Shown: positions 11,516-22,775 of the stretch, one piece after another
Layout: every line of letters begins with the position of its first letter
Position numbering within the stretch: the stretch's first letter is position 1
Assembly: GCA_963920635.1 (NCBI GenBank)
Contig: OY987298.1
Location: 53,237,949-53,301,948, forward strand
Origin: Pseudeuparius sepicola
Taxonomy: Eukaryota; Arthropoda; Insecta; Coleoptera; Anthribidae
Direction of reading: 5' to 3'
Length of the DNA: 64,000 nt
Made by a program: the position numbers and the translations under genes
Notes under the pieces: generated by a model
Told to the model about the DNA's origin: nothing
Database searches by the model: none
Seen by the model: only the letters and a program-made list of their open reading frames with translations

Positions 11516-12178
11516 AGGGCATTTCTTAATAACATGCTAATATTTAAGGGGGTGATTTCTGGGTCCATTATGAGAAAAAAACTTTATATGAACATATGTC
11601 CTAAAAGCCTTAACTTTTGAACTACAGGGTGCTAAAACACTAACATCTGATTTAATTTGTTTCGTTGTGGGTTTAGGGTAATTTTCTGTTACCATTACAA
11701 AATGTATGTACATTAGGTAACTTTACCGTTTAAAAAATATTTTCTTGAATAAATTGTTCAAAGTTATTGTTCTCGTAAGTGTCTAGCGCCGTGCAAATGA
11801 ATGAGTTTTATTTTTTTTATGAAAAGATCAAATACCTCATTTGCTCAGAAAGGAATGGGGATTTCAAAAACAATTTTTACTTTAAGAAGAAGCAGTGGCG
11901 TAACATAATTCGAAACCCGTACAGACGCCACTGGTAAAAGTAATAAAGTTGTTTGTACGTCAGAAAATGCATCTTGATGCATAGAAGGCGTGTACCAAAT
12001 TTTACAAAAATATCTAGGGTAATACTAAAATTATAATAAAAAAAGAATTTTTCTTATAATTTTAGCACCCTGTAGTTCAAAAGTTAAGACTTCAAGGTCA
12101 TATGTTCATATGAAGTTTTTCAAAATGGACCCAAAAATCACCCCCTTAAATATTAGCATGTTATTAAGAAACACCCTG
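11516..12178. mobile_element. foldback MITE
   Basis: Arms of about 150 bp: 'cttaataacatgctaatatt' and 'aagggggtgatttctgggtcc' recur inverted at 12130-12175. The right end is CACCCTG followed by TA. The centre holds the 41-bp hAT-like mini-insertion at 11893-11933. Confidence 0.8.
11893..11933. mobile_element. 41-bp remnant with hAT-like ends
   Basis: It starts CAGTGGCGTAAC and ends ACGCCACTG, the same ends as the hAT MITE at 3928-4110, with only about 20 bp between them. No convincing 8-bp duplication remains. Confidence 0.45.
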
Positions 12179-12189
12179 TATTATAAATC

Positions 12190-14275
12190 CATAAAATCTT
12201 TATTTTTGGAGATAATCTCCTGAACTATTGTTTGCTTGAAAGGCCTTCAAAAACCGCTTCTTTTGACGTTCCTACCATTTTCAAAATGCAAATATCCAGG
12301 GTCGGCTATGATTTTTTGTGAACCCCCGATTTTCATGAAAACCATTTAGCGATTTTATTATTTAAAAATAAAATCTGACACCACAGCGATAATGAGGACA
12401 CCCCAAAACTTCCATATACCTATCAAATTTGAACAAAAAATATACAAGGTGTCCCACGACGAACTGCCGCGGTCGATTTCTCGGAAAATAGACTGGAGAA
12501 TTTTGGCAGTTTACTAAAATCAACGGGGGCAATTTGGCTAAAATATTTTCAAGACGGTGGCACTTCCGGTTATACCTATCGGAACTTGATATGCCAACTT
12601 GCTTATTTTAAATAGGACATCCTATATTATTAAATTTTTGTATTATTCTACGCAAAATTCTAGATCCATTTCATGTATAATGTCCTGTATCTAACTCTAA
12701 CCGTTTTTGACTTATTTTAAATTTTATGACAAAAATAACGTTTGCGGGCTTAAACATTATAAATGTATACATTTCTCCTATATGAAAGCCTTTATTATAT
12801 AATTGGGGTTGGTTTCCTTGATCTACTTTAGTGGACTGTGTTGATATTTTGATAATAAATAAATACAGGGTGATTAAACAGTAACATTAAAATTATATTG
12901 AAAAAATTGTTAAGTCATTTTTTCAAATGTATAGGTACCCCCTATTTTTATAATTTTATCTTATTGTCTATTTATATGTTTCTAAATTTTCCTAACTCTA
13001 TTTTCTGAGAAATCGATCGCGGCAGTTCGTCGTGGATATCCTGTAGAAGGCAGTTCCATTCTGCAGGGTGTCAAATTTGAGCAAAATTGGGATTTGGCAT
13101 TCCTCTGGAGAGTCAAGTGTGCGGCACACTGTGTGCCATAGAATCCTTTCAAAACAGCTGAATGGTCAACAGGACCACTCAAAGTGTTGGTGTGCAAAGA
13201 TTCAATACAAAAGTCTACAGGGCATTTTTCTCTCGACCATCTCAAAATGCTGAATTTTTATGAAATTTTGTACTGATCAAGAGTGCTCAGGAATTATTGA
13301 AAAATTGTAATAAACACAAAAGTATCGTTGAGAATTTCTTTGTGATGCAAACAGATCCATTTAACGTTTTGTTGGGTTTTTCTCCACAAAAACCTGAGCA
13401 AAACTCAGAGAAAGAAAGTTGTTGAAGTTAATTTTTGACTTAACGTTCAAAGTTTCATTCTTTTAAGGTTAGGTATTTATGAATTTTCCTGGCAACTTGA
13501 GACAGTTGTCTTTTAATCAGTCTAGATCAGGTTTCTGTCGAGAAAAACAAAATCAAAAATTAAATAAACACAAAAGTTTTTTTTTTTCAAAATACCAATA
13601 ACCAACAAAAAGGCAATATAAATTATTGGACCTTTCTCACCAAAGCCACTGTCTAATATGACACATTTTTTTGTGTCTTCGTGTTTGTGGCACACCAGCC
13701 AACGGACTTACTGACTGGCAGGCTTCTGTATTTTTAGACTTACTTCGTTTATAGTGTCTGGGGCGGTTTTGATATAGGTACTCGATTTTTTATCTCAAAA
13801 AATGCAGTAAGTACTTTCACTTGGCACCGAGAAAGACACCCTGTATATTTTGTATTGGATATTATTTGTACACTAACACTGAGCGATCCTGTTGGCCATT
13901 CAACTGTTTTGAGACGATTCCATGTCACACTTGACTCGCCAGATGATCTTAAAATTCCTATTTTGCTCAAGTTTAACACCCTGCAGAATGGAACTCCCTG
14001 CATATTTTTTGTTCAAACTTGGTAGGTACCTACATTATATAAGGGTTTTGGGGTGTCCTGATAAAACCCTGTGGTGTCAGATTTTATTTTTAAATAAAAA
14101 AATGGCTAAATGGTTTTCGTGAAAATCGAGGTTTTAAAAAAATCGAAGCCTTCATTGGATTTACATTTTGAAAATGGTAGGAAGGTCAAAAGAAGCAGTT
14201 TCTGAAGGCCCTTAAACAAAAAAGTTCAGGCGATTATCTCCAAAAATTAAGTTTTTATAGTATAGGGTTCTTTGG
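12190..14275. mobile_element. 2-kb foldback with nested MITE
   Basis: The outer arms ('ttttggagataatctcctga', 'cttcttttgacgttcctacc' and 'aaaataaaatctgacacca' at 12200-12380) return inverted at 14080-14260. The inner arm portion 13046-13245 ('ggcagttccattctgcaggg') is inverted at 13800-14005. The left arm is split by the MITE at 12445-13043, while the right arm is uninterrupted and shows the empty site. The core at 13250-13800 has no recognisable gene. Confidence 0.75.
12445..13043. mobile_element. TA-flanked foldback MITE nested in a foldback arm
   Basis: The ends CAAGGTGTCCCACGACGAAC and 'gttcgtcgtggatatcctg' are inverted and flanked by TA. Further arm pairing includes 'gaaatcgatcgcggcag' with 'ctgccgcggtcgatttc'. 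The opposite arm of its host lacks it. Confidence 0.8.
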
Positions 14276-14399
14276 AAAATCAGCTTAAATTTTTTCGGAG
14301 GCTAGGGCTATTTTATCGAAGTTTTAAATTCTCCATAATATTGCTCTTTGTTGATGAAATCGAAATTCGATCATTGTTTTTATTCACTACCATGGTGTA

Positions 14400-14897
14400 A
14401 TCCTAACAACAGAGAGTCTGATTGGATAGTTTGGGGGGTTTCTCTTATTTTCCAAAGAGACAGACAAAAAGGAGCTAAGGTGTAGGTACTGTGCTCGATT
14501 TTCAAGAAAAGTTGAATGCCGCAAGCCTCATCCCGTATCCTGATATTTAGATATTCTCGATTCGTTTAGGAGATAACAGGCGTTTTGCGTTTTGTAGAGA
14601 TCCTTAAACGTGTCATAACTTTTTTGTTTGTGAATATTTAGAATATTTATCTTTAAAACCGTTATTACCCAAAGAAATATCTCTCTACATCAAATCTACA
14701 AAAGTTGTTTTACCGAAATCGAAAAAATTCAGAAATAAAAAAGTTATGGCGCGTTTAAGAAACGCGAAAAAATGAAAAACGCCCACCAACGATATATGTA
14801 TATCGTTGCTGGACACCTTAGCTACTTTTTGTCTATCTCGTCGGGAAATATGAGAACCCTCCCCTCAACCATGCAATCTGAGACATGGGACACCCTG
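14400..14897. mobile_element. foldback MITE
   Basis: 'gagacagacaaaaaggagctaaggtgt' near 14457 pairs with 'acaccttagctactttttgtctatctc' near 14814. Inside, 'gcgttttgcg...aacgtgtcataac' pairs with 'gttatggcgcgtttaagaaacgc'. There is no coding sequence. Confidence 0.65.
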
Positions 14898-14934
14898 TGG
14901 ATTGCTGGCTAAAAAGTTTAGGAAAAATATCATT

Positions 14935-15125
14935 TTCTTGAAATCGGCATTAAAATGTCCCAAAATCGTCATTAAAAACACAGAAATCGTACAATAATGT
15001 AGCCCATTATTGTACGATTTTTTCAATAAGTAGGCCTTGGCGAGATGTAAACATCAAGTCAGACGCGGTGAAATCGACCGTCAAATGTGACCAAATATTC
15101 AAAACCCGGCCGATAAAGGCTCAGG
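14935..15125. repeat. dispersed repeat, copy 2
   Basis: Diverged second copy of the repeat at 9730-9915. Additionally 'aatcgtacaataatg' is followed by its complement 'cattattgtacgatt', a hairpin. 15126-15453 holds nothing I can assign. Confidence 0.6.
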
Positions 15126-15453
15126 TGTGTTCGGGATTATTAGTATTATTTTAAAACGACAGGATGGTGTTCTTTCTCGGTTTTCTTTATTAATGGGGTT
15201 GTTTCCATTAAGTTTACCCGATTTTATAATATTTCCAATTTTAATTGAAAATAAAAAAAAACAATTTCCCAACTTTAAGGCCCTGTGGAAATTTTAGTCA
15301 GCGATGTAAATTAATCAAACTTGGGACATTGGGGTTTCGGAGCGTGCTGAATAAAGCTTCGTAGCCAGATTTCCCATAAAAAAATTCTTATCTTAATTCT
15401 TAAGATATGTCCCACAGGTGCATAAGGACACTTTCTACACACCAAGACACCAG

Positions 15454-15870
15454 GGTTAGTTTATAGGAAGGTTAGGACATTCCCCCACTCTTAAACAAAA
15501 GCAAAGGCCGTGTCTTCGCACCGGCAACATCGCGCGATGGTGCCGCTCTCACCAGCTGGCCTTCAGCTTGATGCCAATGGCGTATCAACCCTACTCCACA
15601 AAAGTTCCGTTATTTCATTGCACAAACATTAAAATGAAGAAATAACCGAAAACAGCCAAACCAACATAAATATACGCCATAAACAAAGTACATGCCAAAA
15701 ACGTCTGTGTGCGCCTATGGCTGTAAGCGTTATCTATTTAGGGAGTCACTAAATCTCCAATTCACGTGTAAATGCTACCAACTTAAATTGCGGCCTTTCC
15801 CCCCTTTGCCTCGCTCACCCCCCCTTCCCTTCCAAGTCGTCGAATGTCCTAACCTTCCTATAAACTAACC
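15454..15870. mobile_element. MITE
   Basis: Perfect 28-29-bp terminal inverted repeats: 15454-15482 begins 'ggttagtttataggaagg' and its complement occupies 15842-15870. The 360-bp interior is non-coding. Confidence 0.85.
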
Positions 15871-16149
15871 TTGCTACACACAAAGAAAACATCAAAATCA
15901 CAATAATTGTGATGCGCAAAAATTTACAAAAAAAGTTGTTCGCCCTCCAATTTTAAAGCGCTATACTAGATTTTAGGTTCAGGCCAAAATAATTTGTTTA
16001 CTTAGCTACGTTACACCAGATAAAAAGATTTAAAGTGTAATCTGTTGTCATTGTGAATTTTTCTGTTGATTACTAATATAAATCCTGGTATACGCTGTTT
16101 GTACCATTTTCCATTATTCATGGTGTACCCCGTATAAAGTTTGTCAGAA
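15871..16149. other. unassigned region
   Basis: AT-rich, with no ORF or element recognised. Confidence 0.4.
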
Positions 16150-16153
16150 TTAA

Positions 16154-16491
16154 GAGGGGGTTGCCGACAGCGAAAGTGACGTTAGATTTCGTATTTTTTT
16201 AAGTTGTATAGTATAAAATCTAGTAACATTTTACCTGGCAAAAATTTAGTACAAACATCTCTATCTTCATTTTGATCATAAGATCTTAAAAGCATATGCA
16301 CTGGAATTATTATTTTTCCCAAGGTTTTCATAACCTATAAAACAAAACACTGCTTGTAAGATCTTATGATTAAAATAAAGACAGAGATGTTTGTACTAAA
16401 TTTTTGCCAGATAAAATGTTATTAGATTTTATGCTATACAACTTAAAAAAATACGAAATTTAACGTCACTTTCGCTGTCGGCAACCCCCTC
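16154..16491. mobile_element. TTAA-flanked palindromic MITE, intact copy
   Basis: The termini GAGGGGGTTGCCGACAGCGA and its complement are flanked by TTAA (16150-16153 and 16492-16495). The 338-bp element is nearly a full palindrome (arms about 150 bp). A second copy at 20649-25883 is split by a P element. TTAA duplication is typical of piggyBac-like or Kolobok-like insertion. There is no transposase inside. Confidence 0.9.
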
Positions 16492-16499
16492 TTAATCAT

Positions 16500-16880
16500 T
16501 TGATATGTATATGTCAATAGGTAATAAAACTGTCATCTTTCCAATTTCAAGGTTAAAACTAAGCATCATACAAAAAGAAACAAAGACATATTGCAATAAA
16601 AATAAACAGTTATTTTTAGATGCCAGTAGGTATTCGTAGTAGAGTAAAGTTTGAAACAATTTGGTAATAAGGTAAGGATTTGCAAAAACTCAATCTCAAT
16701 CGGAAATGTTGTACTAACAACTATAAAGGAAGCGCCAAGAGAGAGCAGCGAACATGTGAAATCTGGGTAGGTAGTTACTTTATGAAATATATTATGTGTA
16801 AGACGGTTCCTATTATAGAGCAAGTGAGACTTAGGTACTTGGAAGGTAGGAATCTATAATATGTATAGCCTGCTTAACTA
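16500..16880. other. unassigned region
   Basis: No supported gene. The 85-codon minus-strand ORF here has no recognisable feature. Confidence 0.4.
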
Positions 16881-16887
16881 GAATTCT

Positions 16888-17214
16888 TCAAAATCGAACA
16901 GCAAAAATATAAAGAGTAAGTGATGTATTTAATTTTTGTATGTTGTAAGTTGTAAGACGTTTGTATGACCCCTGCGCCTGCGGATCGCTTTTACCTTCGG
17001 GTCCTGCCCGCACAACAGACCCGTCCTGCACGCCACCGTCGACCGACCCCGACTCTCGAAACTGCTGTAATATCTTTGCCACAGTGGAGTAGTGGACATT
17101 ATGGTTGGGGTGTCTTTCATTAAAAATTGCTGCTGCTTCTCTAGCAGTTTTGTGGACATCACCGCAAATTAGCACAATTTCAATTCTGTCCGCAGTGGAG
17201 AGGGTAACTGGCAT
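16888..17214 (-). pseudogene. transposase N-terminal fragment (DUF4817 HTH)
   Basis: It begins with ATG and reads 'MPVTLSTADRIEIVLICGDV', then 'REAAAIFNERHPNHNVHYST' and 'VAKILQQFRESGSV'. This is the N-terminal helix-turn-helix of DUF4817-type mariner-like transposases. Only about 60 residues align before the frame degenerates, and there is no second HTH or DDE domain nearby. It is therefore an isolated fragment, better preserved than its relative at 2186-2560. Confidence 0.75.
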
Positions 17215-17368
17215 TTTAAAACATAAAAATTGAGGATGAAATTGAAGTATGTACTGAACACAAAAAGCAACAAATAATTTAAAACGTCAAAAATCGCTTC
17301 CACTCAAATTCCGTTGTTTTCCAAAGCCTAGTTAAGTATTCCTGATTTTTTTTGCATAATGATGGGTA

Positions 17369-17407
17369 GAGTTCTATTAGGAACCCTACTATGGGGTAGG
17401 GTTCCTT
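17369..17407. repeat. short hairpin
   Basis: 'aggaaccctac' and 'gtagggttcct' form an 11-bp perfect stem around a short loop. Confidence 0.5.
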
Positions 17408-17659
17408 TATTATTGGAATTTAGCAATAGTAGTTGTTGTGGTGTGGTCGTTAGTGGCTTATTATTAGAATAAAAGACTTTTTGTGATGTTTTTTAAATGT
17501 CTGACATTCGTTGTTATTTATTGATTATTTTTTATATGCCTACTTTTGCATTTTTAACAAATAAATGTATCTACCATTATTACATGTAAATAATTTATAT
17601 ATATATATATGGTGGAGATACACCATATATACTCCCCCGGCCAAAAGTAAATAAATATA

Positions 17660-18545
17660 AAATTAATTTAATTTATAGCAAAAGTAAACAGGTACTTCAA
17701 CAAATACATTATTGCAAGTTTTAATATCTAATGGAATAAAAGGTTTTTCGTTGAGATGTCTATGTATATTTAAAGGTTTCAAATTTTTAAAATGTTCTCT
17801 AATTTGCGTAACAACGAGTGGCATTTGTAATGTAGAATCCATGTTATTTGATGTAGTGAAAAATTCACCGGGTAGACAGACGTAAAGTTTAACCATACAC
17901 TAGCTCCGATGAAGAACATCCTAAATCTTCTTTCAACGAATTTCGTAAACCTAAGAGTACCACGGGTAATTCATCAACCCAGTGATCTGTATTACAGCGT
18001 GACATTAGAGCTGCTTTAAGACTTCTATGAAATCTTTCCACCATCCCGTTACTTTGAAGATGATACGCAGTAGTATGAATTTTATAACTGCCTAAAAAGT
18101 TTAATAGATCTGATGTAATTTTAGATTCAAATTGAGTACCTTGATCTGTTGTAATGGTTAAAGGGACTCCAAATCTACATATATATATTCTAATAAAAAC
18201 AGTTTTCTAGCAACAGTATTGGCAGATATATCTCTAAAGGGATATGCTTCTGGCCACCGTGTAAAACGGTCGATAACAGTTAGATTATATCTGTATCCCC
18301 GAGAAGATTTTAGTGGACCTACTAAAGTCAATATGTATGTGTTCGAATCTTCCTTGTGGAATTTTAAAGTCAGATATTGGACTTCTAGTATGTTTATTTA
18401 TTTTTGAAGTTAGATAGCCTATGCAAGATTTTGCCCAAGAAGTTACATCAGAACTTATACGTGGCCAAAAGTACTTGCTGGAAATAAGTTTGCGAGAAGC
18501 ACGTATACCGGGATGAGAAATACCATGTGCTTTATCAAAAAGTAT
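17660..18545 (-). pseudogene. Gypsy integrase remnant
   Basis: On the minus strand, in order: an HHCC-like zone ('HGISHPGIRASRKLI'), 'VIDRFTRWPEA', 'LTITTDQGTQFES' (second catalytic Asp), 'YHLQSNGMVERFHRSLKAAL' (catalytic Glu), and 'WVDELPVVLLGLRNSLKEDL'. This is the canonical Ty3/Gypsy integrase core. Frameshifts, for example at the first catalytic Asp (HIHID), make it non-functional. It ends near the polypurine tract. Confidence 0.9.
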
Positions 18546-18583
18546 TTTATTCTATAATAAGCCACTAACGACCACACCACAAT
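18543..18583 (-). repeat. extra LTR-end fragment inside the Gypsy element
   Basis: 41 bp nearly identical to the terminal 41 bp of the flanking LTRs ('ccactaacgaccacaccaca'). It lies between the short leader and the integrase remnant, and the junction has the shared string CCACA. It looks like a product of template switching or recombination that also removed gag-pol. Confidence 0.8.
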
Positions 18584-18849
18584 GTGGTTCCTCCTGTTGA
18601 CCTCGGTGTTCTCGCACTTGTGTGCTGTTTGCCGCCGATTCTTGGGTACCGGAACCAATTGTGGTGTGGTCGTTAGTGGCTTATTATTAGAATAAAAGAT
18701 TTTTTGTGATGTTTTTTAAATGTCTGACATTCGTTGTTATTTATTGATTATTTTTATATGCCTACTTTTACATTTTTTAACAAATAACGGTATCTACCAT
18801 TATTACATGTAAATATTATACATATATGGTAGAGATACACCATAGTTGT

Positions 18850-19130
18850 GTTTACCGAAGCAATTAAAAAATGCCATGGCTATAGCAGGCGCCTTCAAGC
18901 ACTTAGTAAGCCAAGCCCTATTATGGAATAGTCCAAGAGCGGGCCGCATAATGATTTCAACTCTCATAAGCTTTTAGAATACCGATGTTACAATAAAATG
19001 TAGAGAGTATATTTCTTTACTTGAAGCGAGTATAGGTTGCCTCAATTAATATGGGCCCGATAATTGTTAATTAAAGAAGTTGTGAATTCTTTTTAAACAA
19101 ATCTACTCTCATACCAAAAATTCAGGAACA
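18850..19130. other. unassigned region, possibly degraded retroelement
   Basis: No clear reading frame. It directly precedes the non-LTR remnant and may belong to its 5' part. Confidence 0.3.
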
Positions 19131-19889
19131 AAAAAAAGAGTTAAAAGATACATATAAAACTTATACAAATTATGATAAATTAAAAAATCGCTTAAAATAT
19201 GAGACATGGCTGGATGTTTACAGAGACATTGATTTAGACCATGCGTTTCAATTGTTTATGAATAAGTTACAACAGCACCTAAAATTTTAATTATACAGAA
19301 ACAATTCAAAGTGTGGCACCGTACATAGTCAAGCCCCTGAACGTTGAATGAAGGAATACACTCAACGCCCTGACGTATATCTAATAAATATGTGCCTAAT
19401 CTGGACCAACACTATTAATATAGTTTTGGTCCAGGCCTAATAAAAGGAGCATTCCCCAAACCACTGAAAATTGCCATTGTCAGACCCCTAGACAAGGCGG
19501 GTGATAAAACACGTCTGGAAAATTAAAGACCAATTTCTCTATTACCAGTATTTTCCAAAATATTGAAGAACATTATTAAAAAACGCCTGAAGGATTATAC
19601 CGAGAAATATAAAATACTATCCCATAAACAGTATCTATGGTTTTAGAAGAGCCAGATCTACCCAAGATGCAATAGCAGATCTAATTCCTAGGATATACAA
19701 GTCTATGGATATGAAGAAACCTGCTTTGGCCGTGTTTATTGATCTGGCAAAGGCATTCGACACGGTTAGCCATAAAGTACTATTAATAACACTTGAGGGA
19801 TTGGGTATCAGAGGTACCTACGGCTCTGAAATTAATGGCGAGTTATTTGCCAGAAAGAACACATCAGGTACAACTCGAAGATTGCAGCG
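19131..19889 (+). pseudogene. non-LTR retrotransposon reverse transcriptase, part 1
   Basis: Linker remnants ('ETWLDVYRDIDLDHAFQLF') are followed by RT motifs: 'RPISLLPVFSKILKNIIKKR', 'ILSHKQY', and motif A 'FIDLAKAFDTVSHKVLL' (about 19735). The end reads 'SYLPERTHQVQLEDCSE'. Frameshifts and stops mark it as dead. The frame resumes after the Penelope element at 29972 ('KIINSGVPQAT', motif B) and again at 46632 ('PILFNI'). The gene is therefore split by two later insertions. Confidence 0.85.
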
Positions 19890-19950
19890 AATAAAAAAAT
19901 TGAAAAACAGAAAGAAGTGTATTTCCGTGCAAATAATTTAATTAAAAATC

Positions 19951-19993
19951 ATGGTAAAGCGCTTTCGGCTGTTAAGCCATCCTCAGTACCACC
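19951..19993 (-). ncRNA. hammerhead-ribozyme-like motif, 3' terminal repeat
   Basis: The sense strand has CTGAGGA, a 3-bp GGC/GCC stem II with loop 'ttaaca', then GAAA, a self-complementary AGCGCT and TTACC. The first strand of stem I (GGTGGTA) pairs with TACCAT. Core order matches a type I hammerhead with a very short stem III, as described for Penelope-like elements. An unpaired U between the core and stem II weakens the fit. Confidence 0.55.
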
Positions 19994-21141
19994 TAAAAAG
20001 AAAGTATGACATAAAATAGGGGGTTGGAAAAAGTTAACTGTGGAAAAACTAAATTGTTTTAACGTCATGTCACACTTGTCAAGTGTGTACAGGAAAATTG
20101 GAGCATAAAGCATTATACAACAGTAAAACCCACAAAATAGAAGGTCACACCAAGTCACATTTTAAAAACTTTAAAATATTAACAAGTTATACAACTGTGG
20201 GCAGCCAAGCAACCCAAATTAGACCAGCAGAAGTGCCAAATGCATCGTGGAAGGTGGAAGTGAAATTTGAGACATAACCTGCTGTTCGACATCCCGGTGA
20301 AGGAACTGGATGTCAGTCGAAAAGCGCGCGAGATTTAAACTTGAAAACAAAATGTCATAGGCGGGTAAAAATATTTTATGAAGAGTGAATGAAGGATTTG
20401 AAAAAATTTAATTCATAAGTTAAGAATTTATATTTAATAAATGTTTAATTAATGGTAATGAAAATTAGATAGAAATAGAAATTCGAAAAATTATTTGTTT
20501 ATATGATAAGCCCAAAAAACCTCCCCAAAGTCCCAAAAACGCGACACGAAACGAGGAGATAACAGGACAACCCTGTAAGATGAAGGCCAAGAAAAATTTG
20601 TTCATCATTGAGTGAGTGTCCTATGTAAAGGAATGAAAGATCTGTTAAGAGGGGGTTGCCGACAGCGAAAGTGACGTCAGATTTCGTATTTTTTTTTAAA
20701 GTTGTATAGCATAAAATCTAATAACATTTTACCTGGCAAAAATTTAGTACAAACATCCCTGTCTTCATTTTAATCATAAGATCTTAAAAGCATATGCACT
20801 GGAATTATTATTTTTCCCAAGGTTTTCATAACCTATAAAATAAAACACTGCTTGTAAGATCTTATGATTAAAACCCAGAAAAGGACGAATCAGAAGTGGC
20901 ACTTGGCTAATTTAAGAGGGCAGAGGGGTATTTTTATGAGGTGGTGGGGACGGAGAGTATTGCTAGGCCGCCAGATCCTTAGAAAGGTTAAAACATGTCA
21001 ACATTTTTTTTTTTTCACTATCATTTATTCATTTTGGGTAGTTATACCAATAAAATCAATATGAAAGCAATTAATATTATCTAATGTGTGCCGGTAGTAA
21101 AATTATAATGTTTTACGAACCATTTATTCTATTTATCTGAG

Positions 21142-21177
21142 CCCAGAAAACCCACAACCTGACCCCTGTTTTCTGGG
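21142..21177. promoter_or_regulatory. inverted pair of terminal-like motifs
   Basis: CCCAGAAAACCCAC (21142-21155) and TTTTCTGGG (21169-21177) repeat the outermost 9 bp of the transposon in both orientations. More copies lie at 21730-21743, just upstream of the ATG, and at 21974-21987 in intron 1. By analogy with internal transposase-binding sites of the Drosophila P element they may bind the transposase. That is inference. Confidence 0.4.
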
Positions 21178-22229
21178 ACTTGATTATGAAAGCGGAATGC
21201 TTGACAACAGCGCGGCGCCACAGATTCCGTTCTTGCGGTACTGCCAGATCGTCCAGTCGGGAGCCGGTAACCAAGGCAACCCACAAAAATATAATGCAAA
21301 TTAACTTAGTATAAAATGAAATCGATGATAATTTTCTTATAAAAATGTTAGTCCTTGATAGTATTTTGATTGATATTAAATTGAAGGTGATAAAAATAGC
21401 TAAATTAATTTAAGGAAATTGTCAGGCATAAAAGCTGACGAAGTCCGGCAACGTCGTTCGTGGCCTACGACTGACGCGCCACCTAACGCCAGACGCCAGA
21501 CAGCGTCAGTATGTTCAATTGAGGTTAAACTCCTTATAAAACGTAAACAATAAAACGAAAAACGATTACCAATTTCTAAGTAAAAAAGCCCAGTATTATT
21601 ATCATGACTGTGATAAAAGTATCCAAAACAGGGACCAGATAAGGTGTACAATATGTATTCAGCTCAACTTGACTGCTTGTGTTGTTACTTCGAATACTTC
21701 GTTGCTGTATTTACACTAGTGCATTGTGCCCCAGAAAACCCACTTTGTGCTTAGGTTTTGTGACGAAATGGCCCCGCAATATTGCTGTGTTCGTGGATGT
21801 TCTAACAACACGAGGAATGTTGGGATAAGTTTTTTCAAAATACCTGCTGATGAAAACAGGTAGGTACCTATGTGTAGTTTGTCCCTACCTTGTTACCACA
21901 TTATTATATCCTTAGGTATTATAAATTTTATGTTCTACGTAGGTACTACCCCTTTTACTGGAGTATTACCTACCCCAGAAAACCCACAAATGGTTTCCTA
22001 CTGATAATACCTACCTAACTATGGTTTTTAATTTTTTTTTCAAGGTGTTATGCATGGACGAGAAAGTGTGGAAGGCAGGATTTGTTAGAAAAAACACCCA
22101 CACAGCTTTTTATTAATTATAAAGTTTGTTCAATGCACTTTGAAAATAGTATGTTTGCAAACCAGTCGAAGTCTGGGCTAAAGAAAACAGCAATACCAAC
22201 TGTGTTCTCATCATGTAAGTACCTTCATT

Positions 22230-22293
22230 GGTAATTATGGAAATTAGTGTATGCACCGCCCGATTTTCTTGACATTTTGACCCCATAATTACC
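22230..22293. mobile_element. 64-bp MITE in transposase intron 2
   Basis: It starts GGTAATTATGG and ends CCATAATTACC, flanked by the exact 8-bp duplication CCTTCATT (22222-22229 and 22294-22301). It is a miniature of the 480-bp foldback at 50607-51086, with which it shares 'gtgtatgcaccgcccgattt'. Confidence 0.92.
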
Positions 22294-22597
22294 CCTTCAT
22301 TATTAGATAATAATATGTATTTTTTGCTGATACTTGTAATTTTGCTGCATTTAATTTTTTTTACTAGGTTATATCGATGAGGCTTCTTCACAGAGTCCTT
22401 CTGTGTCTGTATGCAGCAATTTGACTTTGTTAGAACCTCAACGAGAACTTGATCAACCAGTCTCGATCGCTCAACCTTTGGATCAACCAAGTACACCCCA
22501 TCTGTCACACTCACCTATAGGCGATCTCCACAGCATTACCGAATTTTCAGTTGCATCAAAAGGTAATGATATATATTCACAAACTGTTATTATAGTA

Positions 22598-22775
22598 TAC
22601 ACACCCAAACTTATATGACATCATGCATTATTTGCGATAATTTTTTTTGTCAAAAAAGTTATATGTCATGGAAAGTCAAAAGTGTTTACTAACAAAAACA
22701 GTTAAATGTGAAAAACCCGACAATATAAATTGTAATAAATATTAAGTGATTCCATATTATAAGTTTGGGTGTGTA
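22598..22775. mobile_element. small MITE in transposase intron 3
   Basis: The ends TACACACCCAAACTTATA and TATAAGTTTGGGTGTGTA are perfect inverted repeats with TA at the junctions. 'tatgacatc' and 'atgtcatgg' suggest more pairing inside. Confidence 0.75.

Larger units (their letters stand above)
17437..18844 (-). mobile_element. deleted Gypsy LTR retrotransposon
   Basis: Two near-identical direct LTRs (17437-17627 and 18660-18844) start TGTGGTGTGGTCGTTAGTGG and end GATACACCATA on the plus strand. They are flanked by the exact 5-bp duplication GTTGT (17432-17436 and 18845-18849). The coding strand is minus. A primer-binding-like TGGTTCCGGTACC follows the upstream LTR, and a GGGGGAG polypurine tract precedes the other. 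Gag, protease, RT and RNase H are missing and only the integrase region remains. An extra 41-bp piece of LTR sits at 18543-18583. Confidence 0.92.

Noticed and set aside
22113..22514. 133-codon minus-strand ORF
   Set aside because: Antisense across exons 2-3 of the P transposase. Shadow of that gene.
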